This document shows positions 43,257-51,718 of a stretch of DNA of 64,000 bases, piece by piece. The stretch is taken from the NCBI RefSeq assembly GCF_011170125.1, contig NZ_BLLN01000005.1, positions 868,001 through 932,000 of the forward strand. Reading direction: 5' to 3'. The notes under the pieces are model-generated. The model was given only the letters and a program-made list of their open reading frames with translations, made no database searches and was not told the origin of the DNA. The translations under genes were made by a program, and so were the position numbers. Numbering within the stretch: position 1 is the first letter of the stretch; every line of letters begins with the position of its first letter. The stretch is from Streptomyces diastaticus subsp. diastaticus. Lineage in GTDB: Bacteria > Actinomycetota > Actinomycetes > Streptomycetales > Streptomycetaceae.

Positions 43257-43765
43257 GAGGACGAACGTAAGCCTCCGGCAGGCGCGGGGCAAGACCATCT
43301 ACGTCCACGTCCCGAGTCGGAGGCGTTCGGTACCCGTGCGGGCGCAGCGGCCCCAGGGGATTCGTGGGCGCTACGGTTCCGGTGAGGCCCTCGGCTGTCG
43401 CGAGGCGTGCGCCAGGTGCCCGTGGCGCTCCTGGAGGGCGGTCCGGGCCGCGCCCGGGGGCAGTGGGACGAACCGGCCCCCGGCCGCGCGGCGGCGCGGC
43501 GCGCTCCCGGCGGGCCCGCACGCCGTGCGGCTCGTGCGCCGGGAGGACCGCCACCCGGCCGGCCCGGGGGGGGGGGCGGGACGAGCCGCGAGCCCGGCCA
43601 GATGGTGTTGCGAAGACGGCTGCCGCGTCCGGGAGTTGCTCGCCCACGCCTCATCGCCCGCCCCACGGCCGAAGGCCGATGCTGCGGGGCTCCGGGCCAA
43701 AACCCTCAGGTCCGGCGCAGAACCGCACCGCAGGGCTCGGGCGGGTGCCGGGCGGGGAATCAGAA
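43257..43765. other. Intergenic stretch with an 11-base G run, no gene assigned
   Basis: About 500 bases between the palindrome and the PPOX-protein gene. All three minus frames are open over parts of it but none shows a recognisable family, and they could be frames of a decayed gene. A run of eleven G lies at 43566-43576, a site prone to slippage or sequencing error. Confidence 0.4.
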
Positions 43766-44161
43766 TCAGAACGTGATGGCGATTCCCGTGTGCGGGCGCT
43801 TGCCGAGCCGGCCGATCAGCCCGCCGATGTCGAGGAGGTGGAACTGGAGCCGGTACTTGCGGCCGAAGCGCTTGCGGAGCCGCTTCAGCCCTTCGGCGTC
43901 CTCGACGAGGCGGGCCGTCCCCTCGGCGCGCGGGGCGTCCTCGGCGACCTTGCCGCGCACGTCGCAGACGGTGACGCGGACGCGGGGGTCGCGGCGGAGC
44001 CGCTTGATCTTCCAGGAGTCGCTGCGGGTCCAGACGTACAGGGTGTCGTCCTCGCGCACCGCCCAGACGGGGGTGGCGACGCCGGTGCCGTCCTTGCGGA
44101 AGGTGGTGAGGCTGACGTAGGGGGCTCGGCCCAGTTGGTCGAGGGTCGTGTCGGGGGTCAT
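43766..44161 (-). CDS. PPOX-class F420/FMN-binding split-barrel protein
   Basis: A 131-residue flavin/deazaflavin-binding protein of the pyridoxamine-phosphate-oxidase-like fold. It starts MTPDTTLDQLGRAPYVSLTT. The typical strand pattern is GTGVATPVWAVREDDTLYVW then SDSWKIKRLRRDPRVRVTVC. It most resembles the TIGR03666-type Rv2061-like F420-dependent group found in actinobacteria. The start at 44161 was chosen on homology, since the upstream in-frame extension is Arg/Pro-rich. Substrate unknown. Confidence 0.85.
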   Translation of the reverse strand: MTPDTTLDQLGRAPYVSLTTFRKDGTGVATPVWAVREDDTLYVWTRSDSWKIKRLRRDPRVRVTVCDVRGKVAEDAPRAEGTARLVEDAEGLKRLRKRFGRKYRLQFHLLDIGGLIGRLGKRPHTGIAITF

Positions 44162-44297
44162 GGGGAGAGGGTAGGGCGCGTCGCGTCGCGGCGGCGCGCC
44201 CTGGGCGGCCCGCCCCTCCGGGTCCCGGTCCGTTTGCGGGGCCACGATCGGGTCAGTGAGCTAGGAGTACGACGTTCCGCTTTGTGAGAGGCCGCCG

Positions 44298-44984
44298 ATG
44301 AACCGCACGCCCCGCTCCCCGCACCACCGCCCGCCCCGCGTACCGGCCGCCGCCCTGCTGGCCCTGGTGGTGCTGGGCGCGGCGGGCTGCTCCGACCGGA
44401 ACGAACCGGAGACGGGGACGACGCCCGGTACCTCGCAGAGCGGCACGCCGAGCCCCTCGCCGACCCCCTCGGACGAGGAGACCGCCACTCCGATGGACGA
44501 CGACGCGCGCGAGAACCAGGCGCTGCTCGCGGCCACCACCGTCTCCCTGGCCGAGGCCGTGAAGGCGGCGGGCGAGGATGAGCCGGACGGCCACCCGGTC
44601 GCGGTGGAGCTGGGCCGGACGGCGCGTAAGGCACCGCACTGGACGGTGACGCTCGCCGGGAAGGACGGCTCGGCCCTCGCCCGGCAGGTCGACGCGGCCT
44701 CGGGCGAGGTCTCCGACAGCCCCCGGGACGACCGGCCGGACGACGAGCGGGACGACCGCGAGGAGCGCAAGGCCCTCCTGGAGGAGGCGGAGACCGACGC
44801 GACGGAAGCGGCCGAGGCGGCCACCGACCGGCGCCCGGGCACGGCGACCAAGGCGGAGCTGGAGGAGTCGGACGGGACCGCGGTGTGGCGGGTGGACGTG
44901 GTCGACCAGGAGTCGTTCCGTACGACCGCGGTCGACGTGGACGCGGGTGACGGGCGTGTCCTGCGGGAGGACACCGCCGACTGA
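44298..44984 (+). CDS. Putative lipoprotein, PepSY-like
   Basis: A 228-residue exported lipoprotein with a GAAGC lipobox at about residue 31 after a basic N-terminus. A Ser/Thr/Pro/acidic spacer follows. Two repeats of a roughly 65-residue alpha-beta pattern are then seen: SLAEAVKAAGEDEPDGHPVA...ARQVDAASGEV and LLEEAETDATEAAEAATDRR...TAVDVDAGDGRV. Each consists of a helix, two strands and a (V)D(A/)xxGxV turn, typical of PepSY domains. It ends 12 bases from the convergent secreted GGT gene. It may modulate that enzyme or a protease, by analogy only. Confidence 0.78.
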   Translation: MNRTPRSPHHRPPRVPAAALLALVVLGAAGCSDRNEPETGTTPGTSQSGTPSPSPTPSDEETATPMDDDARENQALLAATTVSLAEAVKAAGEDEPDGHPVAVELGRTARKAPHWTVTLAGKDGSALARQVDAASGEVSDSPRDDRPDDERDDREERKALLEEAETDATEAAEAATDRRPGTATKAELEESDGTAVWRVDVVDQESFRTTAVDVDAGDGRVLREDTAD

Positions 44985-44996
44985 CGGCCGGTCGGC

Positions 44997-46805
44997 TCAG
45001 CGCCGGTCCGGCCGGAGGACCAGCGCGGAACCGCCCCCGCGCCGCTCGGTCTCGGCGGCGGCCAGCCAGCGGCCGTCGGGCAGCCGCTGCACGGCGGTGG
45101 CGGCACCGATCTCGGAGCTCCGCCGGAAGGTGTGGCCGAGCGCCTCCAGCCGGGCCCGCGACGGGCTGTCCCACAGACCCGGCTCGATCTCGGTGGCGGC
45201 CGTGTTGCGCTGGCTGGCGCGGGGCGCGGCGATGGCGTCGACCAGCGGCAGACCCCGGTCGACGACGCCGGTGAGGGTCTGGAGCACGGTGGTGATGATG
45301 GTGGCACCACCGGGCGAACCGAGCGCCAGGACCGGCTTGCCGCCGTCCAGGACGAGGGTGGGCGCGATGGAGGAGCGCGGCCGTTTGCCGGGGCCGGGCA
45401 GGTTCGGGTCGGGGACGCCCGGGGTGGTCGGGGTGAAGGAGAAGTCGGTCAGTTCGTTGTTGAGCAGGAAGCCCCGCCCGGGCACGGTGATGCCGCTGCC
45501 GCCGGTCTGCTCGATCGTCAGCGTGTAGGCGACGACGTTGCCCCACCGGTCGGCGGTGGTCAGGTGGGTGGTGTTCTCCCCCTCGTACGTGGTGGGGGCG
45601 GGGGTGCCGCCCAAGGGGCAGCCGGCCGGGTCGCGGGGGTCGCCGGGGGCGAGCGGGCTCGTGAGCACGGCGTCGTCGCGGATCAGGCAGGCCCGGGAGG
45701 CGGCGAAGCGGGGGCTGAGGAGGCCGGCGGTGGGCACGTCGGAGAAGGCGGGGTCGCCGGCCCAGCGGTTGCGGTCGGCGAAGGCGATCCGGCTGGCCTC
45801 GATCATCCGGTGCAGGTAGCGCTCCTGGGAGGCGGCCTTCAGGTCGGTGCCCTCCAGGATGTTGAGGGCCTCACCCACGGTGGTGCCGCCGGAGGAGGAC
45901 GGGGCGATCGAGGCGATGTCCAGGCCGCGGTAGCGGGTGCGGGTCGGCGCGTGCCGCTCGGTGCGGTAGCGGGCGAGGTCGGCCGCGGTGAGGCCGCCGG
46001 GGCGCACCACGCGGTCGGCGGCGGGGTCGACCGGCGGCTTGTTGACGGTGCGGACGATGTCGCGGGCGAGCGGACCCCGGTAGAGGGCGCCGACGCCCTT
46101 GCGGCCCAGCTCCGCGTAAGTGCGGGCCAGGTCCGGGTTGCGGAAGGTGGAGCCGGTCTCGGGGAGTTTCCCGCCGGGCAGGAAGAGTTTCGCGCTGGCG
46201 GGGAAGTCGGCGAACCGGGCCTGGTTGTCGGCGGTCTGCGAGCGGAAGGTCTCGTCCACGGTGAAACCGTCGCGCGCCAGGCGCTCGGCGGGCTTCAGCA
46301 GCTCGCCGAGGGGCTTGCTGCCCCAGTGGTCGAGCAGGGTGCGCCAGGTGGCCGGGGTGCCGGGGGTGCCGACGCCGAGGCCGCTGGTGACGGCTTCGGC
46401 GAAGGGGATGGGCCTGCCCTCCTCCAGGAAGAGGCCGGGCCCGGCGCTGCGGGGCGCGGTCTCGCGGCCGTCGACGGTCTGCACGGTGCCGGTCCGGGCG
46501 TCGTAGAGCACGGCGTATCCGCCACCGCCGATGCCGGCCGAGTACGGCTCGGTGACGCCGAGCGCGGCGGCGGTGGCGACGGCCGCGTCCACGGCGTTGC
46601 CGCCCCGGCGCAGCACCTCGATGCCCGCAGCGGAGGCGTCCAGGTCGACGCTGGAGACGGCGCCGCCGTGGCCGACCGCGACGGGGCTCTTGGCGGGCGC
46701 CGCCCGCTCGGGTGCCCGCTCGCCGGGCGGCGCGGCGGCTCCCACCGAGAGCATCGCGACGGCGAGAGCGCAGAGCGAGAGCCCGCGGGTCCGGGACGGA
46801 CGCAT
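44997..46805 (-). CDS. ggt: Secreted gamma-glutamyltransferase
   Basis: A 602-residue exported Ntn-hydrolase that hydrolyses or transfers gamma-glutamyl groups of glutathione-like peptides. The signal peptide is MRPSRTRGLSLCALAVAMLS to about residue 25. The large subunit begins GHGGAVSSVDLDASAAG, with EPYSAGIGGGGYAVLYD. Autocleavage yields the catalytic Thr near residue 410 in GENTTHLTTADRWGNVVAYT. The small subunit ends with the RSSIAPTLVLDGGKP and LGSPGGATIITTVLQ blocks. All classical motifs are intact. Confidence 0.93.
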   Translation of the reverse strand: MRPSRTRGLSLCALAVAMLSVGAAAPPGERAPERAAPAKSPVAVGHGGAVSSVDLDASAAGIEVLRRGGNAVDAAVATAAALGVTEPYSAGIGGGGYAVLYDARTGTVQTVDGRETAPRSAGPGLFLEEGRPIPFAEAVTSGLGVGTPGTPATWRTLLDHWGSKPLGELLKPAERLARDGFTVDETFRSQTADNQARFADFPASAKLFLPGGKLPETGSTFRNPDLARTYAELGRKGVGALYRGPLARDIVRTVNKPPVDPAADRVVRPGGLTAADLARYRTERHAPTRTRYRGLDIASIAPSSSGGTTVGEALNILEGTDLKAASQERYLHRMIEASRIAFADRNRWAGDPAFSDVPTAGLLSPRFAASRACLIRDDAVLTSPLAPGDPRDPAGCPLGGTPAPTTYEGENTTHLTTADRWGNVVAYTLTIEQTGGSGITVPGRGFLLNNELTDFSFTPTTPGVPDPNLPGPGKRPRSSIAPTLVLDGGKPVLALGSPGGATIITTVLQTLTGVVDRGLPLVDAIAAPRASQRNTAATEIEPGLWDSPSRARLEALGHTFRRSSEIGAATAVQRLPDGRWLAAAETERRGGGSALVLRPDRR

Positions 46806-47095
46806 TACTACCTCCAGTCAGCAGCCGTCCGCGCAGCGTAACTTCACCGGCGGCGGGCCACCAGGACGCCTCAAGGGCGCCGGTCGCGGCCCGGAGCGTC
46901 ATGCGCGCCCGCGCCCGAGTGCCGGGATTGCGCTGAGTGGCCGTACCTGGTCGCCCGGGCCGCCTGGATGGCCTGCAATGGAAGCCGAACGCCCCTCGGG
47001 GGAGCGGACCGCTGCCCGTCCCACGGTCCGCTCGCCCGTTCCGCCCCTCGCTCGGCGGTCCCGCCGAGCGGCCGTACGAGAAAGGACGTCGCGCC

Positions 47096-47542
47096 ATGCA
47101 GCACGACGAGTTGATCGGAAAGGTCCAGGCGGCGGCGCGGCTGCCGGGCCGGGGCCCCGCCGAGCGGGTCACCCAGGCGGTGCTGGCCACGCTGGGCGAG
47201 CGGCTGCCGGCCGGGCTCGCGAGGAACATGGCGTCCCAGCTCCCGCCCGAACTGGCCGCCTCGGTCCAGCAGTCGCCGGGCGCCCAGGCCGGCGCCGGCC
47301 CCTCGGACAGCGCGGCCGAGCGGTTCGACCTGACCACGTTCGCCGGGCGGATCGCCGTCCGCGCGGGGACCAACGAGGACACGGCCCTGCGGGACGCCGC
47401 CGCCGTACTGGAGGTGCTCGACGCCGCGCTCGCGCCGGAGGTCATGGAGCACCTGACCGCCGCCCTGCCCGCGGACATCGGCACGCTGCTGCCGGCCGTC
47501 CGCGCCACCGAGGAGCCCGGGGACTCCGGGGCGGCGGAGTGA
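47096..47542 (+). CDS. DUF2267 family protein
   Basis: A 148-residue soluble helical protein. It begins MQHDELIGKVQAAARLPGRG and has two copies of a helical unit: AERVTQAVLATLGERLPAGL then LPPELAAS, and DAAAVLEVLDAALAPEVMEH then LPADIGTLL. This is the DUF2267 layout. The ATG at 47096 follows GAAAGGA by 9 bases. DUF2267 proteins are often next to stress-response genes in actinobacteria. Here a phosphoribosyltransferase, a DUF2795 protein and a ChaB protein follow within 3 kb. Function unknown. Confidence 0.85.
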   Translation: MQHDELIGKVQAAARLPGRGPAERVTQAVLATLGERLPAGLARNMASQLPPELAASVQQSPGAQAGAGPSDSAAERFDLTTFAGRIAVRAGTNEDTALRDAAAVLEVLDAALAPEVMEHLTAALPADIGTLLPAVRATEEPGDSGAAE

Positions 47543-47625
47543 GGGGGGATCACCGGCGCGCCGGGGTGTGACCCTCCCTGGTCCGGGGCGGGCCGGCGTG
47601 GTGCGGCTGACCGCCACGGGGCCGG

Positions 47626-48288
47626 TCACGCGTCGGGGGCCGGGGGCCGGCAGGCGTTCAGGGCCTCGGCGACCTCCTCGTCGGCCACCTGCGGGAACTC
47701 CTCGTACCAGAGGCTCACCGCCCCGAAGGCCGGCGGCTGCTCCAGGCAGACGACCTCGTCGGCCTCCGCGCGCAGTGCGGCGGCGGCCTCGGGCGCGCCG
47801 ACGGGGACGGCGAGGACCAGCCGGGCCGGTTCCCGGCCGCGCAGATGGCGGAGGGCGGCGCGCGCGGTGGCCCCGGTGGCCAGCCCGTCGTCGACGAGGA
47901 TCACGGCCCGGCCCGCGACCTCCGGCGTCGCGCGGTCGCCGCGGTAGAGCAGGGCGCGGCGCCGCAGCTCCGCCCGCTCCCGGGCCGCCTCGGGGGCCAG
48001 TCGTTCCTCGTCGAGGCCGAGCGCCGCCAGGGCCCGCGGGTCGTAGAGCGGCGGATCGTCGCCGACGACAGCGCCGACACCGGTCTCCGGGCGGCCGGGA
48101 ACGCCGATCTTCCGCACGATCAGCACGTCGAGCGGCGCGCCGAGGCTCCGGGCGACCTCCACCGCCACGGGGACGCCGCCGCGGGGCAGCGCGAGTACGA
48201 GCGGCCGGGGAAGCTCCTGGCCGGACGCCCACTCCGCCAGCCGGGTGCCGAGCCGACGGCCCGCCTCCAGCCGATCTGTGAACCCCAT
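47626..48288 (-). CDS. Phosphoribosyltransferase-domain protein
   Basis: A 220-residue cytosolic protein with a type I phosphoribosyltransferase fold. The PRPP-binding loop is VILVDDGLATGATARAAL (about 129-146) and the N-terminal strand-turn is LVLALPRGGVPVAVEVARSL. The hood region resembles the stand-alone actinobacterial PRTases found beside erythromycin-esterase-like and dienelactone-hydrolase genes in stress clusters, rather than purine or pyrimidine salvage enzymes. The ATG at 48288 begins MGFTDRLEAGRRLG. Confidence 0.85.
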   Translation of the reverse strand: MGFTDRLEAGRRLGTRLAEWASGQELPRPLVLALPRGGVPVAVEVARSLGAPLDVLIVRKIGVPGRPETGVGAVVGDDPPLYDPRALAALGLDEERLAPEAARERAELRRRALLYRGDRATPEVAGRAVILVDDGLATGATARAALRHLRGREPARLVLAVPVGAPEAAAALRAEADEVVCLEQPPAFGAVSLWYEEFPQVADEEVAEALNACRPPAPDA

Positions 48289-48426
48289 GGGCTGTACCTG
48301 CCTTCCTCACATCCTCCGCGTCCTCCGCGGCCTCCGGGCGCCCGGAGGTACGGCGCCGTCGGCTCTCCCTCTGCTCCGGAGCGGCCGCCGCCGGACGAGC
48401 CCGGGGCAGACGGCGGCCGCGTGCGG

Positions 48427-48621
48427 TCACTCGGCGTCGAAGACGGCCTTCTGCACCTCGTCCGGCCCCTCGAACCGGTCGGCCCGCACCGAGGAGAGCT
48501 TGTCGACGACACCCGCACCGGCGCCGTTGTCCCGGGCGCGCGTGACGAGGTCCTCGCGACTGGCGGGATAGCTGGCGCCGTGAAGGGCCTTCTGCAAGTC
48601 GATCGGGCTCAGTTCTGCCAC
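48427..48621 (-). CDS. DUF2795 family small protein
   Basis: A 64-residue soluble protein starting at GTG 48621, with GAGG 8 bases upstream (GAGGGATCACC-GTG). The sequence VAELSPIDLQKALHGASYPA followed by SREDLVTRARDNGAG and RFEGPDEVQKAVFDAE is the DUF2795 pattern: two helix-turn units with an S/K-x-E/D-L-V motif. It probably binds nucleic acid or protein, but its role is unknown. It lies 138 bases upstream of, and in the same direction as, the phosphoribosyltransferase gene. Confidence 0.85.
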   Translation of the reverse strand: MAELSPIDLQKALHGASYPASREDLVTRARDNGAGAGVVDKLSSVRADRFEGPDEVQKAVFDAE

Positions 48622-49487
48622 GGTGATCCCTCGATTCTCTGTGTGCCGCGCCGCCCGCTGGGTACGGCTGCGGCATTGCCTCGGACACGGGAGTGACACC
48701 ACACGTCTCCGGGTGGGCCCGCGCCGCTCCTTGCCTTCCACGGGCGAGGGGGGACGAAGCGGGGTTCGCCCTTTTCACCCCCGCTCGGGCGGGGCGGCGC
48801 ACCGTTCGGGTGCTGTGGGACCGGCGGTCCGTCCGGGCTTGGTGCCAGGGAGGAGGCCGGCCCCCGCTCGCCTGCCGGCAGCGGCGGGCTTCCGCGCACA
48901 TCCGGCGGGGGCCGTGCCTGCGGTGGCTCCGGCACTCGCCCCCGCGGGCCTCGCGGACGGCGGCGCACGCCGGAAGCACCGCCCGGGAGGTCTCGGTGTC
49001 GCCGGTCAGCGCGGGCGGCGGTGGCGGCACGGCCGACGGCGCGGCCGGCGTCGGTGCGCACACACCCGGCCGGCTCAGGTACCGGCCCCTCCCTCGGACA
49101 GGCGTCCGCCCGGGTGGCGGCAGCCTGGACGCGGGCGGGACGGACTCCGGTGCGGCCGAGCGGCTTCCCCTGGTCCGCGCCGCCCAGGCCGGCGGGGTAC
49201 GCGTCCGGCATCTCCCCGGCCGGCGCGGTCACCGGTCCCTTTCGGGGGCGGAATGGTGCTGGGGCACGACGCCGGTTCGCGCGTCATCCGGCGCCGCGCC
49301 GCGCCCGGGGTGATCCGCGCGTCACCCCGAGGGCGGGGCCCGCGGCGACTCCCGCAGCCGCCGTCGCGCCGACCGCTTACGCTGGCAGGGCACGCGTGTC
49401 CGCACGTCCGGCAGCGGTGGCGGGGCGCGGACCACAGGCTCCGCGCACCCGGCCGGGCCGGGCACAGGACTGGTGGAGGTGAACGGC
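48622..49487. other. 866-bp gap, no gene recognised
   Basis: The longest non-coding gap in the window, between the divergent DUF2795 and ChaB genes. Open frames exist on both strands but all are Arg/Pro/Gly/Ala-rich with no family match I can recall. One inverted repeat stands out: CGGGGTGA (49306-49313) and TCACCCCG (49322-49329) across 8 bases. It may hold a decayed gene or long stress promoters. Confidence 0.45.
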
Positions 49488-49886
49488 ATGCCAGGACGCC
49501 AGGAACTCCCTTCCACCCTGCGCCGCTCGCCCGACGGGGCGCAGCGCACGTGGGCCGAGGCGCACGACTCGGCGGTGCAGGAGTACGGCGAGGGGCGGCG
49601 CGCCCATCAGGTCGCCTACGGCGCGCTGAAGCATTCGTACGAGAAGGTGGGCGACCACTGGGAACGCAAGCAGGGCGGCCGCCGCGGCCCCTCGGACCCG
49701 CGGTCGGCCCGGCCCCGGCAGCAGGGCGGCCGCAGCGGCCAGGGCGTGGACGAGCAGGCGAGCAAGACGCACCTGTACGACCTCGCCCGCAGGCTGGACG
49801 TGCCCGGCCGGTCCTCGATGAGCAAGCCGGAACTGCTGGACGCGATCCGCAAGGCGAACGCCCGGCAGACCCGCGAGGCCCGCTGA
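49488..49886 (+). CDS. ChaB-family protein with C-terminal Rho-N-like domain
   Basis: A 132-residue soluble basic protein. The N-terminal half is ChaB-like: ELPSTLRRSPDGAQRTWAEA, then HDSAVQEYGEGRRAHQVAYG and ALKHSYEKVGDHWE. A Gly/Arg/Gln linker (QGGRRGPSDPRSARPRQQGG) leads to a C-terminal helix-extended-loop-helix unit ASKTHLYDLARRLDVPGRSS then MSKPELLDAIRKAN, as in Rho N-terminal/SAP-like nucleic-acid-binding domains. The ATG at 49488 has GGAGG 9 bases upstream, better than the GTG at 49473. ChaB was named as a cation-transport regulator, but that role is unproven for this group. Confidence 0.85.
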   Translation: MPGRQELPSTLRRSPDGAQRTWAEAHDSAVQEYGEGRRAHQVAYGALKHSYEKVGDHWERKQGGRRGPSDPRSARPRQQGGRSGQGVDEQASKTHLYDLARRLDVPGRSSMSKPELLDAIRKANARQTREAR

Positions 49887-49897
49887 CCCCGGCACGC

Positions 49898-49933
49898 AAG
49901 GGGCCCTTCTCCCAGGGTGGAGAAGGGCCCCTT
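49898..49933 (+). terminator. Stem-loop terminator after the ChaB gene
   Basis: AAGGGGCCCTTCTCC (49898-49912) pairs perfectly with 49919-49933 across CAGGGT, 11 bases after the stop. Confidence 0.9.
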
Positions 49934-49984
49934 CCGTGTGCGGGCGGTCGGCGGGCCGGTGTTCCGGAGGGCACACCCGCAATC

Positions 49985-50000
49985 GTTACTCGTGCGTAAC
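49985..50000. promoter_or_regulatory. Inverted repeat upstream of the secreted peptidase
   Basis: GTTAC-TCGTGC-GTAAC, arms of 5 bases, lying 19 bases before a stronger palindrome. It could be a second site for the same regulator, or chance. Confidence 0.35.
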
Positions 50001-50018
50001 CCACCAGCCGGTTACCCC

Positions 50019-50040
50019 CGGTAAGCCGTACGGCTTACCG
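50019..50040. promoter_or_regulatory. 22-bp perfect palindrome upstream of the secreted peptidase
   Basis: Half-site CGGTAAGCCGT is followed directly by its exact reverse complement, 37 bases upstream of the ATG at 50078. A gapless 22-bp palindrome is typical of TetR/GntR-class operators. No regulator gene is adjacent, so control is probably from elsewhere. Confidence 0.7.
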
Positions 50041-50077
50041 TCGGGTCACTTGTCCTGCCCGCAGCGAGGAGTGACCC

Positions 50078-51667
50078 ATGAGACGCCCCCGCCCCGCCCT
50101 CACCACCACCGCGGCCTGCGCGCTGACGGCCGCGCTCGCCGTCGGCACCTTGTCCGCGCCCGCCCAGGCCGCGCCCGCGGACCCCGTTCCGGCCGACACC
50201 ACGGCGGGGGGCCTGCGGTTCGTCGACATCACCGGAGCGGACGGCACCGTCCTCAAGGCCAACGTGGTCACGCCCGCCAGGGCCGCCGCAGGTGACCGCC
50301 ATCCGGTGATCGTCCTGCCGACCAGTTGGGCGGTGCCGCAGGTCGAGTACCTGGCGCAGGCCACTCAGCTCGCCGACTCCGGCTACGTGGTGGTCAGTTA
50401 CAACTCGCGCGGCTTCTGGCAGTCCGGCGGTGAGATCGAGGTGGCCGGTCCGCAGGACATCGCCGACGCCTCCGCCGTCGTCGACTGGGCCCTCGCCAAC
50501 ACCCCTGCCGACCCGGAGCGGGTGGGCATGGCCGGCGTCTCGTACGGCGCGGGGATCAGCCTGCTCGCCGCCGCCCACGACCCGCGGATCAAGACGGTCG
50601 CGGCGCTCAGCGGCTGGGCCGACCTCATCGACTCCATCTACAGCGGCCGCACCCAGCACCTCCAGGCCGCCCTGCTGCTGGGCGGCTCGGGCCTGCTCAC
50701 CGGACGTCCGAGCGCCGAACTCAAGCAGATCCTCGGCGACTTCCTCGGCTCCAAACTCGACAAGGAGCAGGAGATGATCGACTGGGGGAAGAAGCGCTCC
50801 CCCGCCACCCACCTCGACGCCCTCAACGCCAACGGCACCGCCGTGATGCTCGGCAACGCCTGGGGCGACAGCCTCTTCCCGCCCAATCAGTACGCCGACT
50901 TCTACGAGAAGCTGACCGGCCCCAAGCGGCTGGAGTTCCGTCCCGGCGACCACGCCACCTCGGAGGCCACCGGCCTGCTCGGCCTGCCCAACGACACCTG
51001 GACCTCGGCCCGCCGCTGGTTCGACCACCACCTCAAGGGCGAGGACAACGGCGTCGACGGCGAGCTGCCGGTCCGCGTCAAGTCCCGGTCCACCGGCGCG
51101 TACGAGAGCTACCCGGACTGGAAGTCGGTCGGCGCCGACAGCCGCAAGATCGACCTCGCCGGCACCCACACGATCCGCGCCAACGTCGACTCGGGCGCCA
51201 ACGGCGGGATCATCTTCCTCACCAACATCCTCGACCAGTTGATCCGCACGCCTCCGATGGCCTCGATGCCGCTGCTCCCCCGCCGGTACGCAGCGGTCTG
51301 GCAGTCCGAGCGGTACAGCGGCGGGGCGGCCGTGCGCGGGACGCCCGAACTGCACACCACGGTGACGCCGACGAAGAGCAGCGGCACCTTCGTGGCCTAC
51401 CTGTACGACGTGGGGCCGCTCGGCGTCGGCAAACTGGTGACGCACGCGCCGTACACCTTCCACGACCGCGAGCCGGGCCGGCCGTTCGCCGTGGACCTGG
51501 AGCTGTACTCCACGGCCTACGACGTCCCGGCCGGTCACCGGCTCGCCGTCGTCGTCGACACCGTCGACCCGCTGTACATCGAGCACAACCCGTCCGGCGC
51601 GCAGCTGACCTTCTCCTCGCCTGCGGACGACCCGGGTCACGTGTCGGTCCCGGTCCGCGAGAAGTGA
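50078..51667 (+). CDS. Secreted S15/CocE-type alpha/beta hydrolase (Xaa-Pro dipeptidyl-peptidase-like)
   Basis: A 529-residue exported hydrolase. The signal peptide MRRPRPALTTTAACALTAAL is followed by cleavage near residue 31 (AQA/AP). The catalytic domain has Ser in GMAGVSYGAGISLL, Asp in GNAWGDSLFPPNQ and His in FRPGDHATSEA, a full triad. The C-terminal 170 residues form the jelly-roll (LYDVGPLGVGKLVTHAPYTF and AVVVDTVDPLY) found in Xaa-Pro dipeptidyl-peptidase and cocaine-esterase relatives. The ATG at 50078 follows GAGGAG. It probably acts on proline-containing peptides or esters outside the cell. Confidence 0.88.
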   Translation: MRRPRPALTTTAACALTAALAVGTLSAPAQAAPADPVPADTTAGGLRFVDITGADGTVLKANVVTPARAAAGDRHPVIVLPTSWAVPQVEYLAQATQLADSGYVVVSYNSRGFWQSGGEIEVAGPQDIADASAVVDWALANTPADPERVGMAGVSYGAGISLLAAAHDPRIKTVAALSGWADLIDSIYSGRTQHLQAALLLGGSGLLTGRPSAELKQILGDFLGSKLDKEQEMIDWGKKRSPATHLDALNANGTAVMLGNAWGDSLFPPNQYADFYEKLTGPKRLEFRPGDHATSEATGLLGLPNDTWTSARRWFDHHLKGEDNGVDGELPVRVKSRSTGAYESYPDWKSVGADSRKIDLAGTHTIRANVDSGANGGIIFLTNILDQLIRTPPMASMPLLPRRYAAVWQSERYSGGAAVRGTPELHTTVTPTKSSGTFVAYLYDVGPLGVGKLVTHAPYTFHDREPGRPFAVDLELYSTAYDVPAGHRLAVVVDTVDPLYIEHNPSGAQLTFSSPADDPGHVSVPVREK

Positions 51668-51718
51668 TCTCCGGCTGCTGCCGGGCAGGCCGGGGGCGGG
51701 GCGCCCCGGGTCGGCCCG

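Noticed and set aside
43336..43776. Possible gene or decayed PucR-type regulator upstream of the pyrimidine genes
   Set aside because: No frame shows helix-turn-helix or PucR blocks. I can only call the region unassigned.
48609..49313. Open frames on both strands in the 866-bp gap
   Set aside because: Translations are Arg/Pro/Ala/Gly-rich without family similarity or good ribosome sites.
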